64,000 nt of DNA from Rhizobium lentis (GTDB lineage: Bacteria > Pseudomonadota > Alphaproteobacteria > Rhizobiales > Rhizobiaceae). Shown one piece after another: positions 25,212 through 34,168 of this stretch. Each line of letters starts with the position of its first letter. Position 1 is the stretch's first letter. Location of the stretch: the NCBI RefSeq assembly GCF_017352135.1, contig NZ_CP071455.1, positions 372,001 to 436,000 on the forward strand. Reading direction: 5' to 3'. The notes below the pieces were generated by a model. That model saw only the letters and a list, made by a program, of their open reading frames with translations, was not told the origin of the DNA and made no database searches. A program made the translations under genes and the position numbers.

Positions 25212-25309
25212 ACGAAGACCGGCGACAAGCGCGGAACGAACCTATGGGTTCGATGCAAGCGACGCGAAGCCGGCCGGTGCACCCAACTCGTTTTTCATGG
25301 AGCATGAGC

Positions 25310-26425
25310 ATGGATTCCAGTATCAAGACGCTCGATGAGCTGAAAGAGTTTCTCTACCGGGCGATGCAGCTCGAACATGCGACGATTCCGCCGTATCTGA
25401 CGGCGCTTTACTCGATCAAGCCCGGCGTCAACCAGGACGCGACCCAGGTTTTGCGCGTGATCGTCGTGGAAGAAATGCTGCACCTGACGATCGCGGCCAA
25501 TATTCTCAATGCCATCGGCGGCAAGCCGGATCTTGTCAGGCCGGACTTCGTAGCGAGATATCCCGCCGCCCTGCCGGACGGTGAGACCGATTTCAAGGTC
25601 GGCATCCAGGCTTTCGGCCGTGAGGCGCTGGCGACCTTCCTGAAAATCGAGCGGCCGGCCCAGCGTCCTGACCATCTCGTCGGCAAGGACCTGATATACC
25701 GCAAAACTCCGCCTGATATCACCGCGCTTGCCAGCCATCCGAGGCATGAGGACCTCCATTTCTACAGTATCGGCGAATTCTACTCGGCCATCGCGGAAGG
25801 CATCAAATACCTGGAAGCCGAAGCGCATGAGGCGGGCACAACCATCTTTACCGGCGACAGGTCGCGCCAGATCACCTCGGAATATTATTACTCCGGCGGC
25901 GGCGAGCTGTTTCCCGTGACCGATCTGAAAAGTGCCCAGGCAGCCATCGAGCTCATCATCGAACAGGGCGAGGGCGACGGCGGCGGCATCTACGACGATG
26001 ACGACCACGAACTGGCCCATTATTATCGTTTCGAGGAACTGGTCAAAGGCCGCTACTACCAGAAGGGCGACCAGCCCGGCCACCCCACGGGTCCGCACCT
26101 GCAGGTCGATTGGGAGGGCGCCTATCCCATAAAAGAGAACCTGAAAGTGGGGGACATACTCGAAGGTTCGGAACTGCGTGAGGCGGCGACCGCCTTCAAC
26201 ACGCGCTATGGCGAATTTCTCCAGCTTTTGACGCGTGCCTATAACGGCCAGCCAAACCTGTTGCTGGAAGCCGTTCCGATGATGTTCGAATTCCGCAACA
26301 TGATCCTCGAACTCGTCCGCAATCCGCTGCCGGGGCATCCCGGTAAGAACGGCAGCCCCACCTATGAGATCCCCGGCGGTATCAAACAGCCAGCCGTCGC
26401 CCGGCAGGCGGAGGTGAACGCATGA
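25310..26425 (+). CDS. Ferritin-like diiron-type protein (VioB-like ferritin domain)
   Basis: A 371-residue protein whose N-terminal half is a ferritin-like four-helix bundle of the type attached to VioB (iminophenyl-pyruvate dimer synthase). Probable metal ligands are Glu22 (MQLEHATIPPYLTALYS) and Glu55/His58 (VVEEMLHLTIAANIL), with another acidic/His set around residues 145-200 (HEDLHFYSIGEFYSAI). The C-terminal half has no recognised fold. I start at ATG 25310, seven bases after GGAG; the ATG at 25304 is too close to it. It lies between the GMC large subunit and its probable small subunit, so it is likely part of the same enzyme system, either as an oxidase partner or in cluster or oxidant handling; that role is inference. 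Confidence 0.78.
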   Translation: MDSSIKTLDELKEFLYRAMQLEHATIPPYLTALYSIKPGVNQDATQVLRVIVVEEMLHLTIAANILNAIGGKPDLVRPDFVARYPAALPDGETDFKVGIQAFGREALATFLKIERPAQRPDHLVGKDLIYRKTPPDITALASHPRHEDLHFYSIGEFYSAIAEGIKYLEAEAHEAGTTIFTGDRSRQITSEYYYSGGGELFPVTDLKSAQAAIELIIEQGEGDGGGIYDDDDHELAHYYRFEELVKGRYYQKGDQPGHPTGPHLQVDWEGAYPIKENLKVGDILEGSELREAATAFNTRYGEFLQLLTRAYNGQPNLLLEAVPMMFEFRNMILELVRNPLPGHPGKNGSPTYEIPGGIKQPAVARQAEVNA

Positions 26426-26979
26426 ACAGCCGTTTCGAGCCCTTTCTGGGTCTTTCGGTCGAATTGACGGCCTTCTCCTACTTCGATCTTCTGGGAACCG
26501 GCCTTGCGGAACGCTATCTCGCCACGCTCGACACGGTGGTCGGCAGTGAGATCACCGACGCGCTGCTGGCCGCTTTCACCGCCTTGCCACCGCCGGAAAG
26601 CGAGGCTCGTATCCACGCCGTGCGCACGACAATCCTCGGCAGTGAATTGCTCGGAGACGTGGCCCGCGCGCTGATCAAGCTCTGGTATTCCGGCACCTGG
26701 TTCGAGCTGTCCTCCGCTTGGACGGAGCGCTTTGGACCCAGGCCCGCGAATACCACCTTCGTCGTTTCTCCCGATGCCTATATCGAGGGTCTCCTCTGGA
26801 AGGCGATCGGAGCCCACCCTCCTGGCGCCAAGGGGCAGGGCTTCGGCTCCTGGGCCTTTCCACCGAAAATTCCGGCTCCGGCCCCCGGTCCAAAACCTGA
26901 CCTGACGCCACTTCCGCTTGTCTTCAAAGAACTGGATCAACGCCATGACGAAATATCTGCATCGACTGACGCCCGCTAA
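26422..26979 (+). CDS. FAD-SLDH-like small subunit of a sugar dehydrogenase
   Basis: A 185-residue protein resembling the small subunit family of membrane sorbitol/fructose/glucose dehydrogenases (FAD-SLDH): VELTAFSYFDLLGTGLAERYLATLD, then a helical body, then LLGDVARALIKLWYSGTWFELSSAW, the family's conserved LWYxGxW stretch. The C-terminus is Pro-rich. It starts inside the stop of the ferritin-like gene (ATGA overlap) and in turn overlaps the next gene by 35 bases, so translation is coupled. Classic family members carry a Tat signal that exports the complex; none is obvious here, which suggests a cytoplasmic complex or a diverged signal. Confidence 0.72.
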   Translation: MNSRFEPFLGLSVELTAFSYFDLLGTGLAERYLATLDTVVGSEITDALLAAFTALPPPESEARIHAVRTTILGSELLGDVARALIKLWYSGTWFELSSAWTERFGPRPANTTFVVSPDAYIEGLLWKAIGAHPPGAKGQGFGSWAFPPKIPAPAPGPKPDLTPLPLVFKELDQRHDEISASTDAR

Positions 26980-27883
26980 GGTCTGGCTCGGCGTCATCCC
27001 CACGCTCTGGTGGAATGACGATTTCATCAACATCGACATTGGCATCCCCTATGAGCAGGCTCTGAGTGAAATGGCACTCGCCGGCTATGTCGGGTGCGGC
27101 GTCGGCCATAAATATCCGACGGATCCGAAAATCCTGCGCCCCGTCCTCGAACTCAGGGGATTGCGGATTTCCGAGCCTTGGGTGAGCACTTACTTCACCA
27201 TCAAGGCGATGAATCGTCACACGCTTGAAAGCGTCGATGCTCAGCTCGACTTCCTCGAAGCCATGGAAGGCGGCAGCGACGATCCGCGCAGGGCCGATCT
27301 CGTCGTCGCCGAGTTTGGCGGAGCGGTCAATCCGCTTCCGGTCGCCCTGTTTCCGAATTGCCCCGAATTCTCCGAGGACCAGTGGAAACAGCTGATCGAA
27401 GGTCTGCATGCAGCCGGAGAGAAAGCCAGGGCCCGCAACCGCCGGCTCTGCTATCACCCGCATCTCGGAACCGGGGTGATGAAGACGGAAGCGATCCACC
27501 GGCTCATGGACGAGACGGATCCTCGCCTGGTCAACATGCTTCTCGATACAGCGCACCAGGCGGCCGCCGGTGTCGATCCGCTGGCGCTGGCCAGAAAATA
27601 CGCCCACCGGATCAAGCATGTTCACCTCAAAGACATTCGCGGCGAGGTGGTCACGAAGATTCACAGGGGAGAATTGTCCTTCCAGCAAGGGATCGAGGCG
27701 GGGATCTTCACCGTGCCGGGCGACGGCTCCATAGAAACCTTTCCGGAAATACTCGATGTGTTGGCCGAGGCGGACTTCGCCGGGTGGATCTGCGTCGAGG
27801 CAGAGCAGGATCCGGCCAAGGCCAATCCGCTGCAATACGCGAAGATGGGCCGCGAATATCTGCGCAAGCTGCTTGGATGGTAG
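26945..27883 (+). CDS. TIM-barrel sugar isomerase/dehydratase, IolE-like
   Basis: A xylose-isomerase-like TIM barrel of 312 residues related to myo-inosose dehydratase IolE. The metal-binding and catalytic residues of the fold are visible: Glu in VAEFGG, His in LCYHPHLGTGV, Asp and His in NMLLDTAHQAA, His in IKHVHLKDIRGEVV, and Glu in WICVEAEQDP. The N-terminal phrase GVIPTLWWNDD and YEQALSEMALAGYVGCGVGHKYPTD match the IolE branch. No other inositol gene is nearby, so the substrate is more likely a keto-sugar produced by the adjacent dehydrogenase. The start ATG 26945 overlaps the preceding gene. Confidence 0.85.
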   Translation: MTKYLHRLTPAKVWLGVIPTLWWNDDFINIDIGIPYEQALSEMALAGYVGCGVGHKYPTDPKILRPVLELRGLRISEPWVSTYFTIKAMNRHTLESVDAQLDFLEAMEGGSDDPRRADLVVAEFGGAVNPLPVALFPNCPEFSEDQWKQLIEGLHAAGEKARARNRRLCYHPHLGTGVMKTEAIHRLMDETDPRLVNMLLDTAHQAAAGVDPLALARKYAHRIKHVHLKDIRGEVVTKIHRGELSFQQGIEAGIFTVPGDGSIETFPEILDVLAEADFAGWICVEAEQDPAKANPLQYAKMGREYLRKLLGW

Positions 27884-28020
27884 CCCTGCGCGGACGGACC
27901 GTTTGTTTCAGCACTACGGCAATGTGAATGAGACGGGACGGATCTCCGCCTCATTACAAAGCCAGTCGAGACATCATCTGAACCACGCATTACTGGATAG
28001 CCACAGCTGGAGCGATGAAG

Positions 28021-29043
28021 ATGGAAGAGGCACGCAGGCGAGATATATTTTTCAGCTTCTTTATGTTTACAGCCGATTTGAGGCCGAATGACGCGGGCTA
28101 TACCCAGGTTCTCGTCAGACATCTGAAAGCTCTTATCGAGATCGGCTACACCGGCTTCGATGTGCATATCGCCCCGGGACCGGCCCATGTCGGTCATCAT
28201 GCCGAAGTTGAAAGCTATATCAGCCTCAAGAGGGCGTTCGATGAGGCAGGCTTCCGGAGTGTGAAGTTCACAACCAATGTGGGGACCACGCGAAGCTTCG
28301 ATCCGACCTCGCCCTACGAGGAACAGCGCAAGCAGGCTTTGTCCTATCTCAAATCCCGCGTCGACATCACCTCGGTGTTGGGCGGGGAGAATACAATCAT
28401 GTCGGGGCCGTTCCTGTACCCCTATGGTGTCTTTCCGCTGACGGATGATGGCGATGGGATCTGGAGCGACGCACTTCAGGATTGGATGAAGCCAAGATAT
28501 GCGGCGGCGGCCTCCATCTTCCGGGAATTGGCGCAATATTCTGCCGAGAAGAGGGTGAAGCTCGCCATCGAACCCGTCAAGAATTGGGAAACGCCCGGGC
28601 CGACCATGGTCTCGGAGGCGCTGGATTTTCTCGAAAGCGCCGACATTCCGGTCTGTGGCGTCACGATCGATACAGCCCAGGTCGTGATGGAAAGCCAGGG
28701 GCCGGCAATCTTCCGGAAAAACGTCGCCCGGGCAGCACAGCAGAGCCGGCTGAATTACGTTCATATCTCAGCGCCGGACCGGGGCGCTGTCAGCGACAGC
28801 TGGATTCCCTGGGAGATCATGCTGGACGAAATCGAGCCGGTCTATTCCGGCCCATATCTCGTCGAAGTCTTCAACGCGATTCCCCCCTTCGAGAGCTCCA
28901 TGCGAATGACGCGCAGACGCTTCTGGCGCCCCGGCGAGGACGCGCCGCAGGCGGGCGTCGACAGCGCCTATGACATTGCGCGCACCGCCCTGAGGACATT
29001 GGAGGAAAAGATCGCGTCCCACGGTCGTCGATCTCGTCGGTGA
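28021..29043 (+). CDS. TIM-barrel sugar isomerase/epimerase
   Basis: A second xylose-isomerase-like TIM barrel, 340 residues, only distantly similar to its neighbour. The metal ligands expected of the fold can be placed: Glu in LAIEPVKNWE, Asp in GVTIDTAQVV, His in LNYVHISAPDRG, and Glu in YLVEVFN. Proteins of this type epimerise or isomerise keto-sugars, or cleave 3-keto-glycosides when paired with a sugar 3-dehydrogenase. I chose ATG 28021, eight bases after GGAG, over ATG 28015, which lies too close. It is separated from the IolE-like gene by 137 bases, which contain no gene. Confidence 0.82.
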   Translation: MEEARRRDIFFSFFMFTADLRPNDAGYTQVLVRHLKALIEIGYTGFDVHIAPGPAHVGHHAEVESYISLKRAFDEAGFRSVKFTTNVGTTRSFDPTSPYEEQRKQALSYLKSRVDITSVLGGENTIMSGPFLYPYGVFPLTDDGDGIWSDALQDWMKPRYAAAASIFRELAQYSAEKRVKLAIEPVKNWETPGPTMVSEALDFLESADIPVCGVTIDTAQVVMESQGPAIFRKNVARAAQQSRLNYVHISAPDRGAVSDSWIPWEIMLDEIEPVYSGPYLVEVFNAIPPFESSMRMTRRRFWRPGEDAPQAGVDSAYDIARTALRTLEEKIASHGRRSRR

Positions 29044-29160
29044 TGGCGCTCCGGCGCGCAAATGTTGGAAACAGCCCGCGAATGCTGGGGAACCGAGTCT
29101 CCGCCATGCCCGGGTGAACGTCAAACCTCAACAAATGACCTTTCAATCAGGGAGATACCT

Positions 29161-29985
29161 ATGGTGGCGCAATTGCCGGATCCCATTAAAATCGTCAGGC
29201 GAGCAGGCGATGTCCGTATTCACACCTTCATTTCAGCTTTCACGGATGACAATATCGCCAACGCGACGCATATCATCGAAAGCAGGAACAAGCTTGTTCT
29301 TGTCGATGGGCAATTCCTCGTCCCCTATGCGCTGCAATTCAGGGCCTATGCCGACAGTATCGGCAAGGAGATCGACCGGATTTACCTGTCGCACAGGCAC
29401 CCCGACCATTGGTTCGGCCTGGGAGCCGCCTTCAGCGACATTCCGATTCATGCGCTGTCGGAAACGAAGGAGTTCCTGAGGCAGCATGGGCAGGATTCGC
29501 TGAACGACCATTGGAAACTGGGCAACCTCGCTCCGACAAGCTTGGTAATCCCCGAAAAAACCGTCCGCGCCGGCCACGAGATCATCGACGGAGTCAGATA
29601 CGTATTTGATGAAGTCGTTGATACGGAGATCGATTTTCTCCTCACCATAGGCCTTCCGGACGTGGGCGTTTTTATTGCGCAAGACCTGATCTACAGCGGA
29701 ACGCACCTTTATCTGACGAAATACATGGAGCATTGGATTGGGATTTTGCAGGGCATGCTGCTGTCCGACTATGAGCTGTTCCTTCCCGGTCACGGCTTTC
29801 CGGCCGACAAAAACGAGGTTGCCAAAAATATAGAGTATTTGTCCGCCGCCATGGAGGCCGCCGGCAACGGACTTACCAATGATGCCTTCAAGCGCTTCCT
29901 GCTGGAAAGATTTCCCGAGCGAAAATGCCCCGGAATATTCGACATATACATACCGCGCTTATTCGATAACGCGAGCGAGTTCTAA
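29161..29985 (+). CDS. Metallo-beta-lactamase-fold hydrolase
   Basis: A 274-residue zinc hydrolase without signal peptide. The metal motif is SHRHPDHW (HxHxDH, with Pro in the fourth place), the bridging Asp lies in FIAQDLIY and the C-terminal His in LFLPGHGFPAD. The start ATG 29161 has GGGAG seven bases upstream; the frame before it is not protein-like. Family members hydrolyse thioesters, lactones or phosphoesters. Within a sugar-oxidation cluster a lactonase that opens an aldonolactone is attractive, and near a LuxI/LuxR pair an acyl-homoserine lactonase is the other thought; the HxHxDH motif fits both, and I cannot decide. Confidence 0.82.
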   Translation: MVAQLPDPIKIVRRAGDVRIHTFISAFTDDNIANATHIIESRNKLVLVDGQFLVPYALQFRAYADSIGKEIDRIYLSHRHPDHWFGLGAAFSDIPIHALSETKEFLRQHGQDSLNDHWKLGNLAPTSLVIPEKTVRAGHEIIDGVRYVFDEVVDTEIDFLLTIGLPDVGVFIAQDLIYSGTHLYLTKYMEHWIGILQGMLLSDYELFLPGHGFPADKNEVAKNIEYLSAAMEAAGNGLTNDAFKRFLLERFPERKCPGIFDIYIPRLFDNASEF

Positions 29986-30023
29986 CACAGATCAATTATC
30001 GTCAACAGGAGGGCCGTTGGAAC

Positions 30024-31679
30024 ATGGGCAATACATACACGGTTGGACAATATCTGGTCGACAGACTTGGCGAACTTGGCCTGGGACACCTGTTTTCCGT
30101 AGCGGGCGATTATTCGATCGAATGGGTAAACAGCTATGTCGAGAAAAGCGGTATTCAGGTCATCGAAGAGGTGAACGAACTGAATGCCGGTTACGCGGCC
30201 GACGGTTATGCGAGACTGAAAGGAATTGGCGCGCTGTGCGTCACCTATTCCGCAGGCTCGCTTTGCGCAACAAATGCGATCGCCGGATCTTACGTCGAGA
30301 AAGTGCCGGTCGTTCTGATCAATGGTGCGCCAAGCATCCAGAAAACGCTGACATTCGAACAAACCGGCTACAGTTCGCATCACTTCATCAGCGGACGGGA
30401 AACGGATCTTCAGGTGTTCGAATACATAACCGCAGCTACCGTCCGCATCGACAGCCCTCATCTTGCGCCAATGCTCATAGATTACGCGCTGACACAGTGC
30501 ATCACGGAAAGACGTCCGGTCTATATCGAGTTGCTGGAGGATATGGTCGACCTGGAATGCGCGCGCCCGTCGAACGCGTTAAAGGCGGCGCCCGTCATAT
30601 CCGACAAGGACAGTCTCAATCAGTCGATCGCGCAAATCAGCGACAGATTGGAAAATGCCACCAAACCCTTGATCTGGATCGGTGTCGAGATCGACCGGTT
30701 TGGTCTTCACGACCAGGCGGAGCGGCTCATTCGTGACCTCAAAATTCCCTACGTGACTGAGCTTCTGAGCAAGGCCATCCTGTCGGAAGACGATGTCCAA
30801 TTTGCCGGGGTGTTTGATGGCAAATCGTCGTCACCCTATGTCCAGTCTTTGGTCAAAGACTCCGACTTCGTATTGGCGCTTGGCGTCTGGTTGACTGATA
30901 TCAACGACTTGGGCTGGCCTATCGATCTTGATAAAACCGCATTCGCCTCTTGGGATACGGTAAAATACGGCACGATCTTCAACGCACAGGTTTCGTTGGC
31001 AGATCTCGTCAACGGCTTGATCGACAAAAGGCTGACGTGCAAAGCGCAAACTCTTCCGGCGAAAACGGCCCGGCAAGCGCCGGTCGTGAATCCGGCAGCC
31101 GAAATCACCTATCAGGGCTTCTACGATTTCATTCAGCAGCAGATCGACGGAAATACGATCGTTGGTGCCGACGCCAGTTTGAATTACTTCGGGAGCCTGC
31201 TTCTTGAAGTGGGTGCTCGCCGCGGTTTCATCGTCCAATCATCCTATTCGGCGATCGGTTATATTGGCCCGGCCGCGACCGGGGTTTCGCTAGCGAAGCA
31301 AGATAAACAGAGGCTGCTGGTCTTTGCGGGGGATGGCGGGTTTCAGATGACCGCTCAATGCCTCTCGACACAAACCCGTTTCAATCTCAACCCGATCGTC
31401 TTTGTGATGGACAATGGCGTCTATGGCGTGGAGCAGTGGCTTGCCGATGCATCAGTTTTCCACGGCAACAAACCGTTCTACAATTCATGCATTCTGCACC
31501 GATGGAATTACAGCAAGCTGGCAGAGGTCTTTGGCTGCCAAGGCTGGAAAGTGGATACCTATGGAGAACTGCAGGACGCCATAAACGGCGCCAAAGAAAA
31601 CCTGAACAGCCCGTCCATCATCCAAGTGGTCGTGCCTCAGCGGTCGATCCCCGACAATGCGAACTGGAAAACAAGCTAG
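30024..31679 (+). CDS. Thiamine-diphosphate-dependent pyruvate/indolepyruvate decarboxylase
   Basis: A 551-residue 2-oxo acid decarboxylase predicted to turn pyruvate or a related 2-oxo acid into an aldehyde. The catalytic Glu lies in VIEEVNELNAGYAADGYAR, the tandem His pair that marks pyruvate decarboxylases in YSSHHFIS, and the ThDP-Mg motif runs from GDGGF (436-440) to DNGVYG about 30 residues later. AGG-AGG lies upstream of the ATG. Bacterial pyruvate decarboxylases are rare in rhizobia; phenylpyruvate or indolepyruvate decarboxylases with the same motifs make phytohormone precursors, so the substrate remains open. It is the last gene of the eight-gene run and is followed by hairpins. Confidence 0.87.
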   Translation: MGNTYTVGQYLVDRLGELGLGHLFSVAGDYSIEWVNSYVEKSGIQVIEEVNELNAGYAADGYARLKGIGALCVTYSAGSLCATNAIAGSYVEKVPVVLINGAPSIQKTLTFEQTGYSSHHFISGRETDLQVFEYITAATVRIDSPHLAPMLIDYALTQCITERRPVYIELLEDMVDLECARPSNALKAAPVISDKDSLNQSIAQISDRLENATKPLIWIGVEIDRFGLHDQAERLIRDLKIPYVTELLSKAILSEDDVQFAGVFDGKSSSPYVQSLVKDSDFVLALGVWLTDINDLGWPIDLDKTAFASWDTVKYGTIFNAQVSLADLVNGLIDKRLTCKAQTLPAKTARQAPVVNPAAEITYQGFYDFIQQQIDGNTIVGADASLNYFGSLLLEVGARRGFIVQSSYSAIGYIGPAATGVSLAKQDKQRLLVFAGDGGFQMTAQCLSTQTRFNLNPIVFVMDNGVYGVEQWLADASVFHGNKPFYNSCILHRWNYSKLAEVFGCQGWKVDTYGELQDAINGAKENLNSPSIIQVVVPQRSIPDNANWKTS

Positions 31680-31682
31680 AGT

Positions 31683-31714
31683 GCGGTTCAGTTTTTAACG
31701 AAGCGCAGAACCGC
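31683..31714 (+). terminator. Possible terminator after the decarboxylase gene
   Basis: GCGGTTC and GAACCGC form a 7-bp stem around an 18-base loop just after the stop at 31679; a T-run follows about a dozen bases later. Weak but well placed. Confidence 0.35.
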
Positions 31715-31790
31715 TCTCGCCTGCTGTTTTTGCGCAATTCCGGACGAAAAAAGTAGGTTCGGGAAATCGTCGATGGCCAACACAACTCCA

Positions 31791-31825
31791 TTCTCCCCGC
31801 CTTAACCGAATGTTAGCGGGGAGAA
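31791..31825. terminator. Hairpin between convergent genes, probable bidirectional terminator
   Basis: A perfect 10-bp stem (TTCTCCCCGC / GCGGGGAGAA) with a 15-base loop lies between the decarboxylase gene (plus, ends 31679) and the GGDEF-EAL gene (minus, ends 31853). No long T-run follows on either side. Confidence 0.5.
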
Positions 31826-31852
31826 AATGGTGATGCCGCCGAGTTCTCTTCA

Positions 31853-33616
31853 TCAGCGCGCGCGCACGACGTCCGCTCGCCCGAACTCCAACTCCTCCTG
31901 CTCCAGTCGCGCCGACAGATCGGCAAACGATTGTGGTCGTCCAAACGCATAACCCTGGAGCGTGTGGACGCCGAGATCGGCAAGCACTTTGGCATGGTCG
32001 AGCGTTTCCACCCCTTCCGCTATCACTTCCATATCGAGCGCCCGCGCTATGTCGACCAGTGAGCTGACCAGCCGGCGGCTGGGCACGGATTGCAGGATCG
32101 GCATCACCAACTGGCGATCGATCTTGACCCGATCCGGTCGCAACTCGAGCAGGCCAAGCAAGGAGGCATGTCCCGACCCGAGATCATCGATCTCGATGTC
32201 GATACCGAAGGATTTGATGGCCTGAATATTCTGGCGCACCCGATCACTCAGGCTATCCAGGAATATCGTTTCGATAAGCTCGAAGCTCAACCGGCCGGGC
32301 GGGATGTCATAACCGCCGAGCTTCGCTGTCAATTCGGGATCGTCGAGACGATCGGCGGACAGATTGACCGAAACCCGGATGCCCTCCAGCAGAGAGATCA
32401 GGGATTTCATATCCGACAGGACAGCCTTCAGAACGACATCGTCAAGCTCTGCGACCAAGCCATTCGACGAGGCGAGAGCCAGAAAATGCGCCGGGGCGAG
32501 AATTCCTTTGGTCGGGTGGTGCCACCTCGCCAGAGCTTCGACGCCTTTAACCCGGAATGACTTGGCGTCGACCTGCACCTGGTAAAATGGACGAATCTGG
32601 CCGAGCGCCAGTCCGGACCGCAGATCCTGGGCGAGCTGCCTTTCGTTCGCCAGGGTCGACGCCATCTCGTCGGAAAAGATCTCGGCGCGATTCCGGCCGT
32701 TCCGTTTGGCATGGTACAAAGCCAGGTCCGACTGGGAAAGCAGCCTGGCGTAGTCTGCGCTGATCGCGCTGGCAACGCCAATGGAACACCGCACGCTGAG
32801 CGTCTGGTCGCCGACAGGAAAAGGACTCTCCAGACGTCGCTGAATATGATCGAGAACCGCGCTCGTCTTGTCGGACTCGTCCTCAGCGATGATGACGGCG
32901 AACTCGTCGCCGCCGAGGCGCGCCGCGACGTCACCCGTGGAAATCGCCTCCAGCAGAATCCTGCTGACATGACAGAGAATGAGGTCGCCGACGGCATGCC
33001 CAAAACGATCATTGATTTCCTTGAAATGATCGACGTCTATATGGAGAAGCGCAACCTTGACGCTCTCCTGTCTGGCAAGCTCGGACAGGGCAAAGTCGAA
33101 GCTGCGCCGGTTCAAGAGACCGGTGAGGTGATCGTGATCGGCGGCGAAGCGAGCCTCCGCCCGGCTCCGCTCCAACTCCTTGTTGAGAAGGACGTCGTCC
33201 GTGACATCCCATTCGGCGCCGACAAAACAAGCGTCGCCGGCCGCATCGACGAAATAACGGGCGCGCGAGCGCAGATAGCGGATCGCTCCATCCGGTCGAA
33301 TAATGCGAAATTCGGATGCATAATCCGATTTGGTTTCGATCGCGCGCAGGAATATTTCGTTGGTCGGCGCCAGGTCGTCGGGGTGGACGCTGTCGAGCCA
33401 GATGACATCGAGCGGCGCTTTCGGAACACCATACATCAGCTTGAGCTGCTCGTCCCAGCGCGTCTGATTTTTAGGAATGTTGTGTTGCCAGATTCCGATT
33501 CCGGACGCCTCAAGGGCCAGGCCCAGTTGGCGAAGCAGGTTCTCAAGCTCGACATTTGTTCTGGATCGTTTGTTGCTCAAGGCGATCTCGCTGTTTCGTT
33601 CGCCCGAATGTCGCAT
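31853..33616 (-). CDS. PAS-GGDEF-EAL cyclic di-GMP turnover protein
   Basis: A soluble 587-residue signalling protein. A PAS domain with PAC tail fills about 25-145 (DLAPTNEIFLRAIETKSDYASEFRIIRPDGAIRYLRS). The GGDEF domain (about 150-315) has an intact RLGGDEFAVI. The EAL domain (about 325-575) has KGVEALARWHHP, VNLSADRL, SFELIETIF, the metal-binding Asp pair in IEIDDLGSGHASL and EGVETLDHA, so the phosphodiesterase residues are kept even though loop 6 reads DDLGSG rather than the common DDFGTG. Both activities are possible; such hybrids are often net phosphodiesterases with the GGDEF part binding GTP. It has no membrane segment, unlike the cyclase at 192-2120. Confidence 0.92.
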   Translation of the reverse strand: MRHSGERNSEIALSNKRSRTNVELENLLRQLGLALEASGIGIWQHNIPKNQTRWDEQLKLMYGVPKAPLDVIWLDSVHPDDLAPTNEIFLRAIETKSDYASEFRIIRPDGAIRYLRSRARYFVDAAGDACFVGAEWDVTDDVLLNKELERSRAEARFAADHDHLTGLLNRRSFDFALSELARQESVKVALLHIDVDHFKEINDRFGHAVGDLILCHVSRILLEAISTGDVAARLGGDEFAVIIAEDESDKTSAVLDHIQRRLESPFPVGDQTLSVRCSIGVASAISADYARLLSQSDLALYHAKRNGRNRAEIFSDEMASTLANERQLAQDLRSGLALGQIRPFYQVQVDAKSFRVKGVEALARWHHPTKGILAPAHFLALASSNGLVAELDDVVLKAVLSDMKSLISLLEGIRVSVNLSADRLDDPELTAKLGGYDIPPGRLSFELIETIFLDSLSDRVRQNIQAIKSFGIDIEIDDLGSGHASLLGLLELRPDRVKIDRQLVMPILQSVPSRRLVSSLVDIARALDMEVIAEGVETLDHAKVLADLGVHTLQGYAFGRPQSFADLSARLEQEELEFGRADVVRAR

Positions 33617-33838
33617 CGAATATTTTAAAGAGTGCTAATCGAGGGCAAGCCACCGCGGCCGAAAGCCGCTCGCTGGTGGTGGCACAGATTCGATGTCAGC
33701 TGATAAACCGCCCATCTCTCGGAAACGACCGGGCCTGGCTGCACATCCCGCAGAGCCGACATGCGCAACGCTTCACGGGCGCCGATTTTCCTTTTATGCT
33801 GGCGAAATTCATTGGAGCACGCATGGCGGGAGGAGTGG

Positions 33839-34168
33839 ATGTTGGGAGAAATCAAGTATCGGCTGGGTGGAATGCTCATCCTGCTCGTGGGCATCGTCAT
33901 CGCATGGGTTGCCATCTGGCAGCCGCTTCACCAGGCGGAGCTGGGAGCGGATGCGGTCACATGGATGCCGCGCATCGTCGTCCTCGTTGCCGTTTGCGCG
34001 GTGTTCGGTTTCTATTTTGTCGTGACCGGCAACAGATATCCTTATCGCAATGTCGAGCGGCAGTCCCTGACAACGGCCGGCTGGATATTGTTCGCGATCA
34101 CCGCCCTGGCGGCGGTCGCGGGCTTCTTCTGGATGGATGCGACGCTTAGGTCGCTTGGTTACAGCTGA
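33839..34168 (+). CDS. Small inner-membrane protein with three predicted transmembrane helices
   Basis: A 109-residue protein with hydrophobic helices at about 9-28, 43-62 and 78-98 and short polar loops. The start ATG 33839 follows GGGAGGAG at the right distance; an open frame further upstream is not protein-like. I do not recognise the family. It is divergent from the GGDEF-EAL gene and followed by the nitrate transporter control region. No function is proposed. Confidence 0.65.
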   Translation: MLGEIKYRLGGMLILLVGIVIAWVAIWQPLHQAELGADAVTWMPRIVVLVAVCAVFGFYFVVTGNRYPYRNVERQSLTTAGWILFAITALAAVAGFFWMDATLRSLGYS

